Source: Sisyra terminalis (Eukaryota > Arthropoda > Insecta > Neuroptera > Sisyridae). Taken from it: DNA of 64,000 nucleotides. This document shows positions 34,401 to 42,158 of this stretch, one piece after another (positions within the stretch are counted from its first letter, which is position 1; the number at the start of each line of letters is the position of its first letter). The position numbers and the translations under genes are program-made. A model generated the notes under the pieces. That model ran no database searches, was not told the DNA's origin, and saw only the letters and a program-made list of their open reading frames with translations. The stretch spans positions 69,884,630 to 69,948,629 of the forward strand of contig OY292274.1 in assembly GCA_958496175.1 (NCBI GenBank). Direction: 5' to 3'.

Positions 34401-36431
34401 GATCATATACGCCAGAGTACTCTTTTTTTTAACGTAAATTGGTATACCCATACTGTGGTTACAAACCAGAGGAAAATTTTCGTCGAACTCAGTGCGTGTG
34501 ATTCCTGTTCCACTAGCGCCATTTTTGCCTTTTCCGCCGTCCTGTCCCGCACTACCACATCCACCCTGCGAGACAATCGTCAACAATTCGGGCTGTTCGA
34601 CGTGTTGCGTTAAGATCAAAACGTTGCCGCCACTTTCACCCGGATAGCCATCGTTTCCTAATTGGCCATTCCCATCTTCATCCGTGCCAGCATCACTAGT
34701 AAACATGTGGCTGTTATTTTCTCCCGATACATCCCAGCATTGTTTATCCACGACCCGAACAATTTCCGCGATTACCACAATATTTTTGCCGTGCCACAAC
34801 TCGTTGGTCAAGTTCTTGTCAATGTTGAGGGTATGACACACGAAACGCACTTCCTCCACGGCCGAGTCGGTCGAAAGTCGACCATGAATCTCATCGTAAA
34901 TCTCACCAATTGTCATATTGGTGCCAACCACTTCCAGCACAAGTCGACCGTCCAAGTGTTTCACTTGCACTTTAACGGGTTCCACATAAAACTGTAAGAT
35001 ATCCATAAGATTACCAATCAAAAAATCACTTTTCTTCGGCTGCAAAGCAGCCACGGCTGCTTGCAATCGCCGCAGATGTTCATCATGTTTGTCCATTTTA
35101 AAATTGACGATTTTAGTGAATAAATCCTCGAGCACTGGTCGCAAACAAAACTGGTTCAAATCTAAACGACAAATGACCAATGCAAGATTGTTGGAATAAT
35201 TTAAAAACGCAATAAATGCTGCGAGAAACACTAATTCCCCACGGAAATCATCGCCAGCGATCATTCGCTCCGAGCACATTGCTTTGAATTGATGGACCAA
35301 TTTTTTTTCGTTGATCTCGTCGATCAGATGGCAATGGTCCATTAACAGTTTGTAACCATCGAATTGCCTGAAAGGCTCGGGAATTGTACGTAAATTTTCT
35401 ACATCACCCAGCGCCATGAAAATGGGTTCAATGATATTCGGACTTTGATTTTTTGGGTCGTTGAAAAAAATTTTCGTTTCTTCTTGCCAAAACTCGATGC
35501 AATGTTCTAGATATTTTCTTGCGACATACGCATTATCCACGTTATTGCAAGACTTGTGGAAATTGTCCTCGATACATTCTCGTACGTGCGATAAATCACT
35601 ATGGTCCTTTATTTGCATAGCAATAATATCATTAATTTGTTGCTTGACATCAATTATCTCCACGTCTTTGGATAAACTTTCCACTAATTGTTGACCGGCT
35701 TCTCGATACTTTTGGCTCAAATCTACGTGACCAGCCAATTGGTATGCTTGGCGTAGATAATCCGAATACAGCGCCATCGTGCAGGGATTCTCACATTCCG
35801 ATGACTGCATCATTGTGACCGCATTTTCCAGCATATCAATAACGGTCAATAGTTGCACATTTTGAATGTGTTGTTTCTCCGTATCGGAAAAGTTCTCCGA
35901 CTCCAATTGCAAATCTCCCACAACAATCTCTTCGTATATTTTCCAAACTGCATCTAGAAAACATATCGCATCATTTTCCAACTCAGAAATATCAGTGCAA
36001 TAATCGTGCAATGGAATTGTGGCAATTTTTGTCACACACATTTCCAAATATGTTTTAATAATTGACAAACCAATTCTATGAGTGTCGAACAATTCCACGT
36101 TATAGTAACAAGCTAAATTGTAATAGAAATACGCTAAGCGTTTACAATTTTGTGAATAGTTCCAAATATTTTTGTTCTCAATTATATCGAATCTTAGTTG
36201 TGCATGCTGCATATGGATTTGTTTTAATGTATCGCCCAGCCAAGGTGCATTTCCTGTCCACGTTTTTGACGAATTCAATATCTCAATGGACTCGTTTATT
36301 TTGTCCAACCAGTCGCCATTTGTTTTGATTTTATTTATTGTTTGATTCCTGGTCTGCAAATTGGGCGTCGTTTGTTCCACAGCATGATTTTTGTCTTTTG
36401 ACCACAAATGATTTTTGACAGAAACAGACAT
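25467..36431 (-). CDS. Giant SecA-like ATPase protein, 3654 aa, single exon
   Basis: The centre matches the DEAD motor of SecA, the bacterial protein-export ATPase. Seen in order: Walker A ATGEGKS (1661-1667, K1666), VLAKRDA (1692-1698), Walker B VDEVDSMLLD (D1766, E1767), a preprotein-cross-linking-like insert, ALHQFLQLKH near 1970, YGLTGTLG near 2008, ATNLAGRGTD (2128-2137) and QQAFGRAAR (2165-2173). SecA is usually 800-900 residues. This protein adds a helical N-terminus, a ubiquitin-like segment (486-561), glycine-rich blocks (about 585-642 and 741-806), long helical regions, possible TPR-like helices (about 2320-2365), a hydrophobic stretch (about 2858-2915) and an OTU-like NNCLYDAI motif (C3356). 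There is no signal peptide. ATG at 36431 is the first in frame, and the stop is TAG at 25467. An ATTAAA at 25429-25424 may serve for polyadenylation. Base composition is visibly less AT-rich than the flanks. Role unknown; Sec-dependent export is not implied. Confidence 0.93.
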   Translation of the reverse strand: MSVSVKNHLWSKDKNHAVEQTTPNLQTRNQTINKIKTNGDWLDKINESIEILNSSKTWTGNAPWLGDTLKQIHMQHAQLRFDIIENKNIWNYSQNCKRLAYFYYNLACYYNVELFDTHRIGLSIIKTYLEMCVTKIATIPLHDYCTDISELENDAICFLDAVWKIYEEIVVGDLQLESENFSDTEKQHIQNVQLLTVIDMLENAVTMMQSSECENPCTMALYSDYLRQAYQLAGHVDLSQKYREAGQQLVESLSKDVEIIDVKQQINDIIAMQIKDHSDLSHVRECIEDNFHKSCNNVDNAYVARKYLEHCIEFWQEETKIFFNDPKNQSPNIIEPIFMALGDVENLRTIPEPFRQFDGYKLLMDHCHLIDEINEKKLVHQFKAMCSERMIAGDDFRGELVFLAAFIAFLNYSNNLALVICRLDLNQFCLRPVLEDLFTKIVNFKMDKHDEHLRRLQAAVAALQPKKSDFLIGNLMDILQFYVEPVKVQVKHLDGRLVLEVVGTNMTIGEIYDEIHGRLSTDSAVEEVRFVCHTLNIDKNLTNELWHGKNIVVIAEIVRVVDKQCWDVSGENNSHMFTSDAGTDEDGNGQLGNDGYPGESGGNVLILTQHVEQPELLTIVSQGGCGSAGQDGGKGKNGASGTGITRTEFDENFPLVCNHSMGIPIYVKKKSTLAYMILNSKAQHIKWLNGYECENIYQVSSNINEFTKNNIFIKMETKQGYEVTFSVYENWLNLNAFLLHKGSRGQVGGNGGAHGLGGQGGYGGDITVTNPNHVDHQFNVAKISAAGTDGQSGAGGLYGQCGKNGTDMGYVDSRSMWNELKYENGNFKVEYYNDSAEDRVWCEYYRKYAAIRSVSGEANKIAGYEERNNTKKDNQDRQRHANAVRKKNISQTGILANYSHHLHVGSAVLDNLQTRVDNFKQLALKAIVENQKQMEKSTLELKTTRHLSYETHRNYSTATIPMYATCNNINNFPQQFDQISDQLCHLHSVELTLSQLNQLYAIIGAINDENITKLFIAKYRLATFREIAQQLSLYCTVANCTRGGATIQNVEKYLIEMTSNDMQVSHFRLGRLDQYWQATNRDALENIIDFYQNRSERNANDMEVTWQRGIKEFVREVDETCEASRDIAENQKSDWYACCVDDQAVVREYVSYIRTNGPLAYSFRELLAYTFDVNIRFYVEDQIHKELVLLSDHNPWEFKKVYILYRNNKFIQMNVDENYVELRELRKTDHTLYTKILSETKSFTRKDQFDKYLESATFLFNENFQSFDYNDDEDREEYEKEIISTIASYFSLDEKKSLVKWLDLIYKYQPGVLDNIAQRFTSDGRHVSCDELCHLISACLTSLTEHGAEETIYDWIIAAHVQHTWIDETLLLQLENYFRKTLREKTTWRQYMAHIENKNVLLAIGAQLDGRKSEGITVEHIGTTLYLLSQIPNDAIVNLAELNVSEWHYALKGQFWTSEATKLALRSPSELAIVSYHLTSMENTFGTRSVQQLLGIIQRKRQSISSDLLVHILSAFHNETVDLSREELEILDNSKTDDWLEQISRKISRKNDRTIDQLVRLIESNANTCDSFKKKLRPQIADAVERICGGQYDHVANWSADDINKWAGAVRNAQPLQRVEEMLAVIDRAIELTRGFKLRDTQRLTVLALAPSNGNTLAQVATGEGKSLIVMAVAIMQALCGGKVDIVTSSSVLAKRDAVLHADIYTLFNINVSHNCSENIETRTRAYSENQIIYGDLSNFQRDYLLDRFYGKNILGNLAFQCVIVDEVDSMLLDKGNNMLYLSHDLPDLDKLQSVYIYIWQAINMQAQNQNAFDTATIRNAVLGDLFPMITVADIGSLDTNLTARQSIDIWNRLVTAKIINADDKLCEENNANVDLTVLEPEWVRYTDRVKYLLAKVVGRNREIHVPNYLRPFIELHLDSWIRSAIIAFDMRADEDYVVDVDKTESRGDINPNITIIDRDTGTDQANSQWDQALHQFLQLKHGCKISLQTLKAVFISNVSYFKLYGHLYGLTGTLGSQQERDLLQKIHTVDFVTIPTAKCQLFREEPPIMCASKDQWIEDVVIETTRKIDEEKRSVLIICATINDVQTLYQAFGRRGMKNVHKYFRDYEQFDVADGSTELVPGRIIIATNLAGRGTDIKISAELRDAGGLHVLLTYLPNNVRVEQQAFGRAARCGDRGSGQLVVTAHVVESNGHEKTVFGLKRKRDNDELHRVCAIKDFYERQITVEEDAFKAFKVEYMRLKQILGDKKIPDAVQEILLKCCLDKWCFWLDKNGEYIKENREIFDESLDEFLTEIKNLISIDFTRNASWINAVDKSYVQMIKLGKYLSENKNVDDAIELFNEVIKEEPIFSGVAHYYKAFALAKKINWERVAENKAMIKQMKVELRKAAKLFETHGRFAVQAAAVIGTIKNCNQERLLQIDAFETQHESIANLYLMFAESIGDILGRPITPDTFVDWKISRLLAAEIFDILCRNDVLKCSHVTNHVAVDEIETICRDFGTSAAGLGDFLSGYRGQRIDNTKQFRKCLKDHVRLVDKSSFWKVLIEQNVLSDEVKYIIVDYRKMEEFDSLEAKSLQDITTNGKRRNLTLKSTEVDIFFSEHINESYNYIYEKKYFVRTVGSAKYQRLKQMGLLSDQRTAKIHANKIDSVIFPCYDSIRVEDFVQVNIVRAEAEQILAALVKQQVVAETIVSGVTVYRLKAQFDQIYKIQLSDFPVYEDAVIGLLLSCFAYRIALQKIAQQIEKDAAPPLFVQLPTHPHRNLLWRLLDDAIIKPVKLTMTSSSQLDGKLKNVWPFNSDEMILKNTIRSLLRSTSVLKTIDVPNGELKSATEFCTPGNMFEMHTFTLNGLNHLIQWTEQKWTTAMLCRTAIVTAIGLGQIVTAACMQAFFAGFMTHVAAGLVREGVGDLVLAVCAMNSGHLTWSDYKMHKIVSLAISGGTLGVGAWVSGGVKVSTIGSKIAAPGVEYSGIEVSKTCGMELINIIGAKDVGKQVFRQVLVQTTRGITMGVANVVADDLVQKHFEGLGEKIALVILSDIKATIVEHNMSAMLRRVYVSFGVDKGIQMINDISESILRGESTLQKFMSLAGRVCTSVTGGITSGLKKSKKDMHFVLQALTMAQVWVERAGHLMQVQQMIGQFLNDVRHAIGQELESRPSATSANVDPESFESFQSAIVAGWQLMCRENSGRIITTHIVTPLMQHGCNQVLRYAGKKIKEQYKSYKDRCYRQRFDQLKKEHTEEHQVTDENNDRYHEQLLKLMATTRNPKLLADIVRENVPMDLTCVHACARVLLEILRHNGIALAGGLTVTIHGDDGLRQTFTSDTCTDSKETIHLTLELKNKHFQISDDGSSASGSPNNNCLYDAIVQQLPQLKDTATADQFRNTLADTIENDKSIRHYIGMGWHKLHLRRGEFGGYKKRKKSADICTDSSTTTVVEECTIPNHTHVGATRVPNFRRIRDMVDHFQDRCTRTIEAAGMLQRISDLTGMARWEIIKGGASEYQDRASGMGAQGIHAAHVVRGCDINPIIVEQYPEIFTELRNFFGHTQNIRKEGNVPHGPGGKIDMIQENFLNNPEHELHKIDYSRKAFSNDEHRILNTYRDDFSVVTQDAKIQEKLQSITVERLHQKGHDGYSGKNTQKYIPAESRSQNKSKDNKVHKN

Positions 36432-36483
36432 GATTGTTTATGTTGAGGATGGAAAGAAAACTTTTTACAGCTCTTTCTGGATA

Positions 36484-36557
36484 CTAAAATAAAAAAAATA
36501 ATATATAAAGTTATTAACTTAACCGAAAGTAAAATATCGTGAAAAAAAACAACCCAC
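36484..36557 (-). other. Candidate 5' UTR intron of the SecA-like gene
   Basis: On the minus strand CAAG|GTGGGT (donor 36557) and a T-rich tract ending TTTTATTTTAG (acceptor 36485-36484) define 74 bp, ending about 52 nt upstream of the start codon. A further acceptor-like TGTTTGTTTTAG lies around 36590, so the leader may contain more than one intron. This is inferred from sequence alone. Confidence 0.5.
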
Positions 36558-36632
36558 CTTGATTTGTCCCAAGTTAGATTTACAATAATCTAAAACAAAC
36601 ATAAAAGAAATGAATTACAATATTGTTTTTCT

Positions 36633-36865
36633 TCTGTTATTATAACGAGGAAAGATTTGATTGTTTGTTTGCTTTGAATACGCTCCGAAACTACTGGACC
36701 GATTTGAAAATTTTTTTCACTGTTGGGAAGCTACACTATTTCCGGTGAACATAGGCTATATTAAATTTTCAAAAAAAAATCGGGATCCACACTAAAACTC
36801 CAATAATGTATTCCAAGATCTGAAAAAAATTACCAAAAAACATTCTTTTATCGCGTGCGCTGCGA
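36633..36865 (+). mobile_element. Helitron 5' fragment upstream of the SecA-like gene
   Basis: Begins TCTGTTATTATAACGAGG and follows the 10849 Helitron through CTCCGAAACTACTGGACCGA, AAGCTACACTATTTCCGGTG and CGCGTGCGCT, then similarity stops. It is truncated, with no 3' end. It lies some 200 bp upstream of the start codon of the minus-strand gene, so it may supply part of the promoter region. Confidence 0.75.
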
Positions 36866-37060
36866 AAACTATTGGTTATAGAACAAAATAATGTAGCACG
36901 ATTTTGTAGAACATATCATTATCTACAAAAAATAGAGCGACAGCATATGTCTAACTATTATAGTTATGTCACAATAAGTGTTTTTTCCTTATAAAAAATA
37001 TATATAAATGCCACCGCTATAAAAGCTCTTATATTATATCGTCTTATATTATATATTATA

Positions 37061-40000
37061 TCGTTCCAAAGTTTCAAAAAGGACAATTTTCTAGTGCTCA
37101 AAAAGGATATAGGGAATGGTTTTTTTCGCTGACACTGCGCATAATATTTTAGCTTGAATCTTCCTTAACGCAAATGCATAATGGTAGTTTGCATTTAAAG
37201 CCTTGATCCTTGAAAAATCAAAACGGGAAGTTAACTAGGTTAAAATGTATGCACCAAATTTGCCTAGAAATTCTTTGGTTTTTTCGGGGAGGGTGACTTT
37301 TCCTTATAAGGACTATTTTTCTAAATGGACTATCAAACAAGACCCATACGTGATTAGAAATGTGAAAAAAAATTAGTCCTGTGTGCAAAAGAACACCCGC
37401 AATATCGTTCCAAAGTTTCAAAAAGGACAATTTTCCAGTGCTCAAAAAGGATATAGGGAATGGTTTTTTTCGCTGACACTGCGCATAATATTTTAGCTTG
37501 AATCTTCCTTTACGCAAATGCATAATGGTAGTTTGCATTTAAAGCCTTGATCCTTGAAAAATCAAAACGGGAAGTTAACTAGGTTAAAATGTATGCACCA
37601 AATTTGCCTAGAAATTCCTTGGTTTTTTTTGGGGAGGGTGACTTTTCCTTATAAGGACTATTTTTCTAAATGGATTATTAAACAAAGCCCTAATGTGATT
37701 AGAAATGTGAAAAAAAATTAGTCCTGTGTGCAAAAGAACACCCGCAATATCGTTCCAAAGTTTCAAAAAGGACAATTTTCCAGTGCTCAAAAAGGATATA
37801 GGGAATGGTTTTTTTCGCTGACACTGCGCATAATATTTTAGCTTGAATCTTCCTTTACGCAAATGCATAATGGTAGTTTGCATTTAAAGCCTTGATCCTT
37901 GAAAAATCAAAACGGGAAGTTAACTAGGTTAAAATGTATGCACCAAATTTGCCTAGAAATTCCTTGGTTTTTTTTGGGGAGGGTGACTTTTCCTTATAAG
38001 GACTATTTTTCTAAATGGATTATTAAACAAAGCCCTAATGTGATTAGAAATGTGAAAAAAAATTAGTCCTGTGTGCAAAAGAACACCCGCAATATCGTTC
38101 CAAAGTTTCAAAAAGGACAATTTTCCAGTGCTCAAAAAGGATATAGGGAATGGTTTTTTTCGCTGACACTGCGCATAATATTTTAGCTTGAATCTTCCTT
38201 TACGCAAATGCATAATGGTAGTTTGCATTTAAAGCCTTGATCCTTGAAAAATCAAAACGGGAAGTTAACTAGGTTAAAATGTATGCACCAAATTTGCCTA
38301 GAAATTCCTTGGTTTTTTTTTGGGGAGGGTGACTTTTCCTTATAAGGACTATTTTTCTAAATGGATTATTAAACAAAGCCCTAATGTGATTAGAAATGTG
38401 AAAAAAAAATAGTCCTGTGTGCAAAAGGACACCCGCAATATCGTTCCAAAGTTTCAAAAAGGACAATTTTCCAGGGCTCAAAAAGGATATAGGGAATGGT
38501 TTTTTTCGCTGACACTGCGCATAATATTTTAGTTTGAATCTTCCTTAATGCAAATGCATAATGGTAAATTGCATTTAAAGCCTTGATCCTTGGAAAATCA
38601 AAACGGAAAGTTAACTAGGTAAAAATGCAAGCCCCAAATTTGCACAGAAATCCTTGGTTTTTTTTGGGGAGGGTGACTTTTCCTTGTAAGGACTATTTTT
38701 CTAAATGGACTATCAAACAAGACCCATACGTGATTAGAAATGTGAAAAAAAATTAGTCCTGTGTGCAAAAGAACACCCGCAATATCGTTCCAAAGTTTCA
38801 AAAAGGACAATTTTCCAGTGCTCAAAAAGGATATAGGGAATGGTTTTTTTCGCTGACACTGCGCATAATATTTTAGCTTGAATCTTCCTTTACGCAAATG
38901 CATAATGGTAGTTTGCATTTAAAGCCTTGATCCTTGAAAAATCAAAACGGGAAGTTAACTAGGTTAAAATGTATGCACCAAATTTGCCTAGAAATTCCTT
39001 GGTTTTTTTTGGGGAGGGTGACTTTTCCTTATAAGGACTATTTTTCTAAATGGATTATTAAACAAAGCCCTAATGTGATTAGAAATGTGAAAAAAAAATA
39101 GTCCTGTGTGCAAAAGGACACCCGCAATATCGTTCCAAAGTTTCAAAAAGGACAATTTTCCAGGGCTCAAAAAGGATATAGGGAATGGTTTTTTTCGCTG
39201 ACACTGCGCATAATATTTTAGTTTGAATCTTCCTTAATGCAAATGCATAATGGTAAATTGCATTTAAAGCCTTGATCCTTGGAAAATCAAAACGGAAAGT
39301 TAACTAGGTAAAAATGCAAGCCCCAAATTTGCACAGAAATCCTTGGTTTTTTTTGGGGAGGGTGACTTTTCCTTGTAAGGACTATTTTTCTAAATGGACT
39401 ATCAAACAAGGCCCATTCGTGATTAGAAATGTGAAAAAAATTCAGTCTTGTGTACAAACGGACACCCGCAATATCGTTCAAAAGTTTCAAAAAGGACAAT
39501 TTTCCAGTGCTCAAAAAGGATATAGGGAATGGTTTTTTTCGCTGACACTGCGCATAATATTTTAGCTTGAATCTTCCTTAACGCAAATGCTTAATGGTAA
39601 ATTGCATTTAAAGCCTTGATCCTTGGAAAATCAAAACGGGAAGTGAACTAGGTAGAAATGCATGCACCAAATTTGCCTTGAAATTCCCTGGTCTTTTGGG
39701 GGGGGTAACTTCTCCTTATAAGGACTATTTTTCTAAATGGACTATCAAACAAGGCCCACTCGTGATTGGAAATGTGAAAAAAATTTAGTCCTGTGTGCAA
39801 AAGGACACCCGCAATATCGTTTCAAATTTTCCAAAAAAACAATTTTCCAGTGCTCAAAAAGGATAAAGGGAATGGTTTTTTTCTCTGACACTGCGCATAA
39901 TATTTTAGCTTGAATCTTCCTTTATGCAAATGCATAGTGGTAATTTGCATTTAAAGCCATGATCTTTGGAAAATCAAAACGGGAAGTGAACGCGGTAAAA

Positions 40001-40112
40001 ATGTATGCACCAATTTTGCCTTGAAATTCTTTGGTTTTTTTGGTGGGGATGACTTTTCCTTGTAAGGATTATTTTTCTAAATGGATTATCAAACAAGGCC
40101 CATACGTGATTA
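37061..40112 (-). repeat. 345-bp satellite array, about nine monomers
   Basis: The phrase TCGTTCCAAAGTTTCAAAAA or a close variant recurs at 37061, 37405, 37750, 38095, 38441, 38785, 39130, 39474 and 39818, a period of 344-346 bp. Central monomers are nearly identical and the outermost ones more diverged. A two-monomer variant block repeats at about 690 bp (CCAGGGCTC at 38472 and 39161). Each monomer has an open frame of up to 106 codons on the minus strand, judged a by-product of sequence and not a gene. The monomer is related to the 339-bp satellite at 51.7-64 kb. Confidence 0.95.
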
Positions 40113-40139
40113 GATATTTTTGAATTTTTAACTAATTTA

Positions 40140-40536
40140 ATAAATCTGAAATTAAATAAAAATATTATGGCTGAAATTTTAAATGCCATTTTTGCAGAAG
40201 TTGTGATGAAGAGATTAATTCAAGATAATCATGTAAAAATTGTTTTGTTTCTTGTTAAAAAAATATTTTTAGCGTACAAATTTGTTATTACATACTTTAT
40301 AATCAACACAAGTGTCTGGTGAGAGATCATTTTCAAGGTTGAATTATTTTATAAATCGGCTTAGAAACTATTTCAGTCCACACGTTTGGAAGCATTTATG
40401 GAATGTGAAAAAAATATTCTAAATAACGTTGACTATATTGAAATATTCAAACACTTGTTTATTTAATAATACTACTGAAATTATTTTTAATTACTTAAAA
40501 CCTCCCCGGTCTACATATGTGTCCAGTCCAGCCCTG
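40140..40536 (+). pseudogene. hAT transposase C-terminal remnant with terminal repeat
   Basis: The frame starting near 40312 reads VSGERSFSRLNYFINRLRN, the conserved start of the hAT dimerisation domain (GERSFSKLK..K..LRS), with an in-frame stop just before it and another after WNVKKIF. About 160 bp downstream, CCAGTCCAGCCCTG (40523-40536) is a plausible hAT terminal inverted repeat. The rest of the transposase and the other terminus are missing from this position, so this is an inactive fragment. Confidence 0.7.
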
Positions 40537-41741
40537 TTATGCAGGTATGTTAAAATGCCACCAGACAACTAAAAATTTAATAGAATGTTCCTTATTTACT
40601 GCTAAAGCACCTGTGAAAATGTTAAAGCAATTCACTGGGTCGTTAAAATGTTATTGCAATTTAAAAATTTTCAATGATTTCACACGTAATCTTATGGAGA
40701 TTCAATGATCGAACTTACTAAATTTTTTTTAATTAGCAAAAAAAATGCCACCAGACATCCCAAACTTTCAAAAGATAATAGTTCCAACTTTAGAGAACTA
40801 ATTTTGCATAAGTTTATTTAAATTCACTGTATGGTTGGGGAAAGAAATTATAAACCGGCCGAAAATGTGGGTGTTTTTACTTGATATATAATACAAGCTA
40901 TATTAGTACATTTGGTTACATAAAAAATAAACGCAAAAATGAGTATGTATAAAGCAGTCGCCAATTCAACGATTTTTGTTGACAAACTTTTGATATTTAT
41001 CGATCAATTTGAAAAAAAAAATCATACCGTTTCCTTGTTCCAGCTAACTCGTTCTCAAACTGCCACTTAAATGAATCCAGCCAGAGAAGAAAGACTTATA
41101 AATATTCTATTCTCTGGGTTGGACGATGAAATTAAGATTGCTTGCCACTTCCCGGGTGGGAGACAGACGTACATCCATATGTCTTTTATCGTGAAAATAT
41201 TTAGGTTTGAATATGTTGGGAAATTTCAAACTATTTCACTTGATAACAATTTTTGTATTAGACATTCACATGAAAATTGTTTAAATTTACTTGAACTGTG
41301 AATCAAATTCACAGTTCACAACGATTAATTTGGTAAAAAATTATATATTTATCTAAATAGTAATATATAATATACACATATAGGAAGAGAAAGAAGTCAA
41401 TGATAAGAGATAAGAAAAAAATCGCGACCGATTCGGTAATTTGCCACAATGTTGTTATCAATTGTATTAAAAGGAGATAAATGTACTAGGTACATAAAAA
41501 AAAAACAATTTTTAATCAATTCCCATGAGCATTGCATGGAGACGATAATATTTTCAATTGAAATTATACTTGCCAACTTTTTAGATTTGCTTATAATTTT
41601 AGATTTGTAGTAGGACATTTGTATTTTCTTATGGTCAAAGTCAGTCAACGTATAGAATAGACAAGTAATAGAAATGGATTGGTAGGAATGCATGGGGGAA
41701 ATTTTTTTCAAGTTGGTATGTTTTTGCGTCTTATTTACTCA
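40537..41741. other. AT-rich non-coding stretch
   Basis: AATGCCACCAGACA occurs twice (about 40553 and 40745), a short local repeat. An ORF at 41071-41301 (76 codons, MNPAREERLINILF...) has no recognised relatives and no nearby gene context. I cannot support it as a gene. Confidence 0.45.
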
Positions 41742-41800
41742 CTAGATGATCTCCATGACTTCGTCTGCGTAACGTAGGTGTAGATTATAACATTGCTCGT
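41742..41800 (-). mobile_element. Helitron 3' terminus, inverted
   Basis: CTAGATGATCTCCATGACTT then CGTCTGCGTAACGTAGGTGT and AGATTATA is the reverse complement of the 3' end of the 10849-12473 Helitron, including the terminal CTAG. The element would extend to the right, but I could not find its 5' end, so its size is unknown. Confidence 0.65.
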
Positions 41801-42158
41801 ACTGTAGCAGTGTAAGAATATATATGACTGCATTTTAATTTTAAGAAAAAAAAAACCGACAGATACCTGAAATACATAAGCTGATTTAACCATTGACCAT
41901 TAACCATGACTCATTTACTTATCAAAATCTCTAGGGTACGAGCTATCCAATGTGTTAGACGATTGGAATTTGAATATAGAGACTAACATTTGCAAACGAA
42001 CAATAAATCAGAAATTAAATAAAATACTTTTCAATGTTAAAATTGTACCTACTTACGCGTTTTTCAAGTTTCCGGAAAACTTATAAAATTATTTGGTTGA
42101 GCTTCATCAATGTTCATGGATGAAAAATGCTCTTCTGGTCTATGAAATCTTTTGAAAG

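Noticed and set aside
25436..36328. Many plus-strand and off-frame ORFs of 60-133 codons over the SecA-like gene
   Set aside because: They are shadows of one continuous, domain-bearing minus-strand frame and have no recognisable content.
25467..36431. Bacterial contamination as the source of the SecA-like ORF
   Set aside because: It is one gene in continuous AT-rich DNA with Helitrons and satellites on both sides, contains non-bacterial additions (glycine-rich, ubiquitin-like), and has no bacterial operon neighbours. Long-read confirmation would still be decisive.
37061..40112. CRISPR-like array
   Set aside because: The whole 345-bp unit repeats with no short repeat and unique spacer pattern, and the setting is a eukaryotic nuclear genome.
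37218..40189. Repeated 91-106-codon ORFs in the 345-bp array
   Set aside because: Same reasoning: a by-product of tandem repetition, broken in some monomers by single-base changes.
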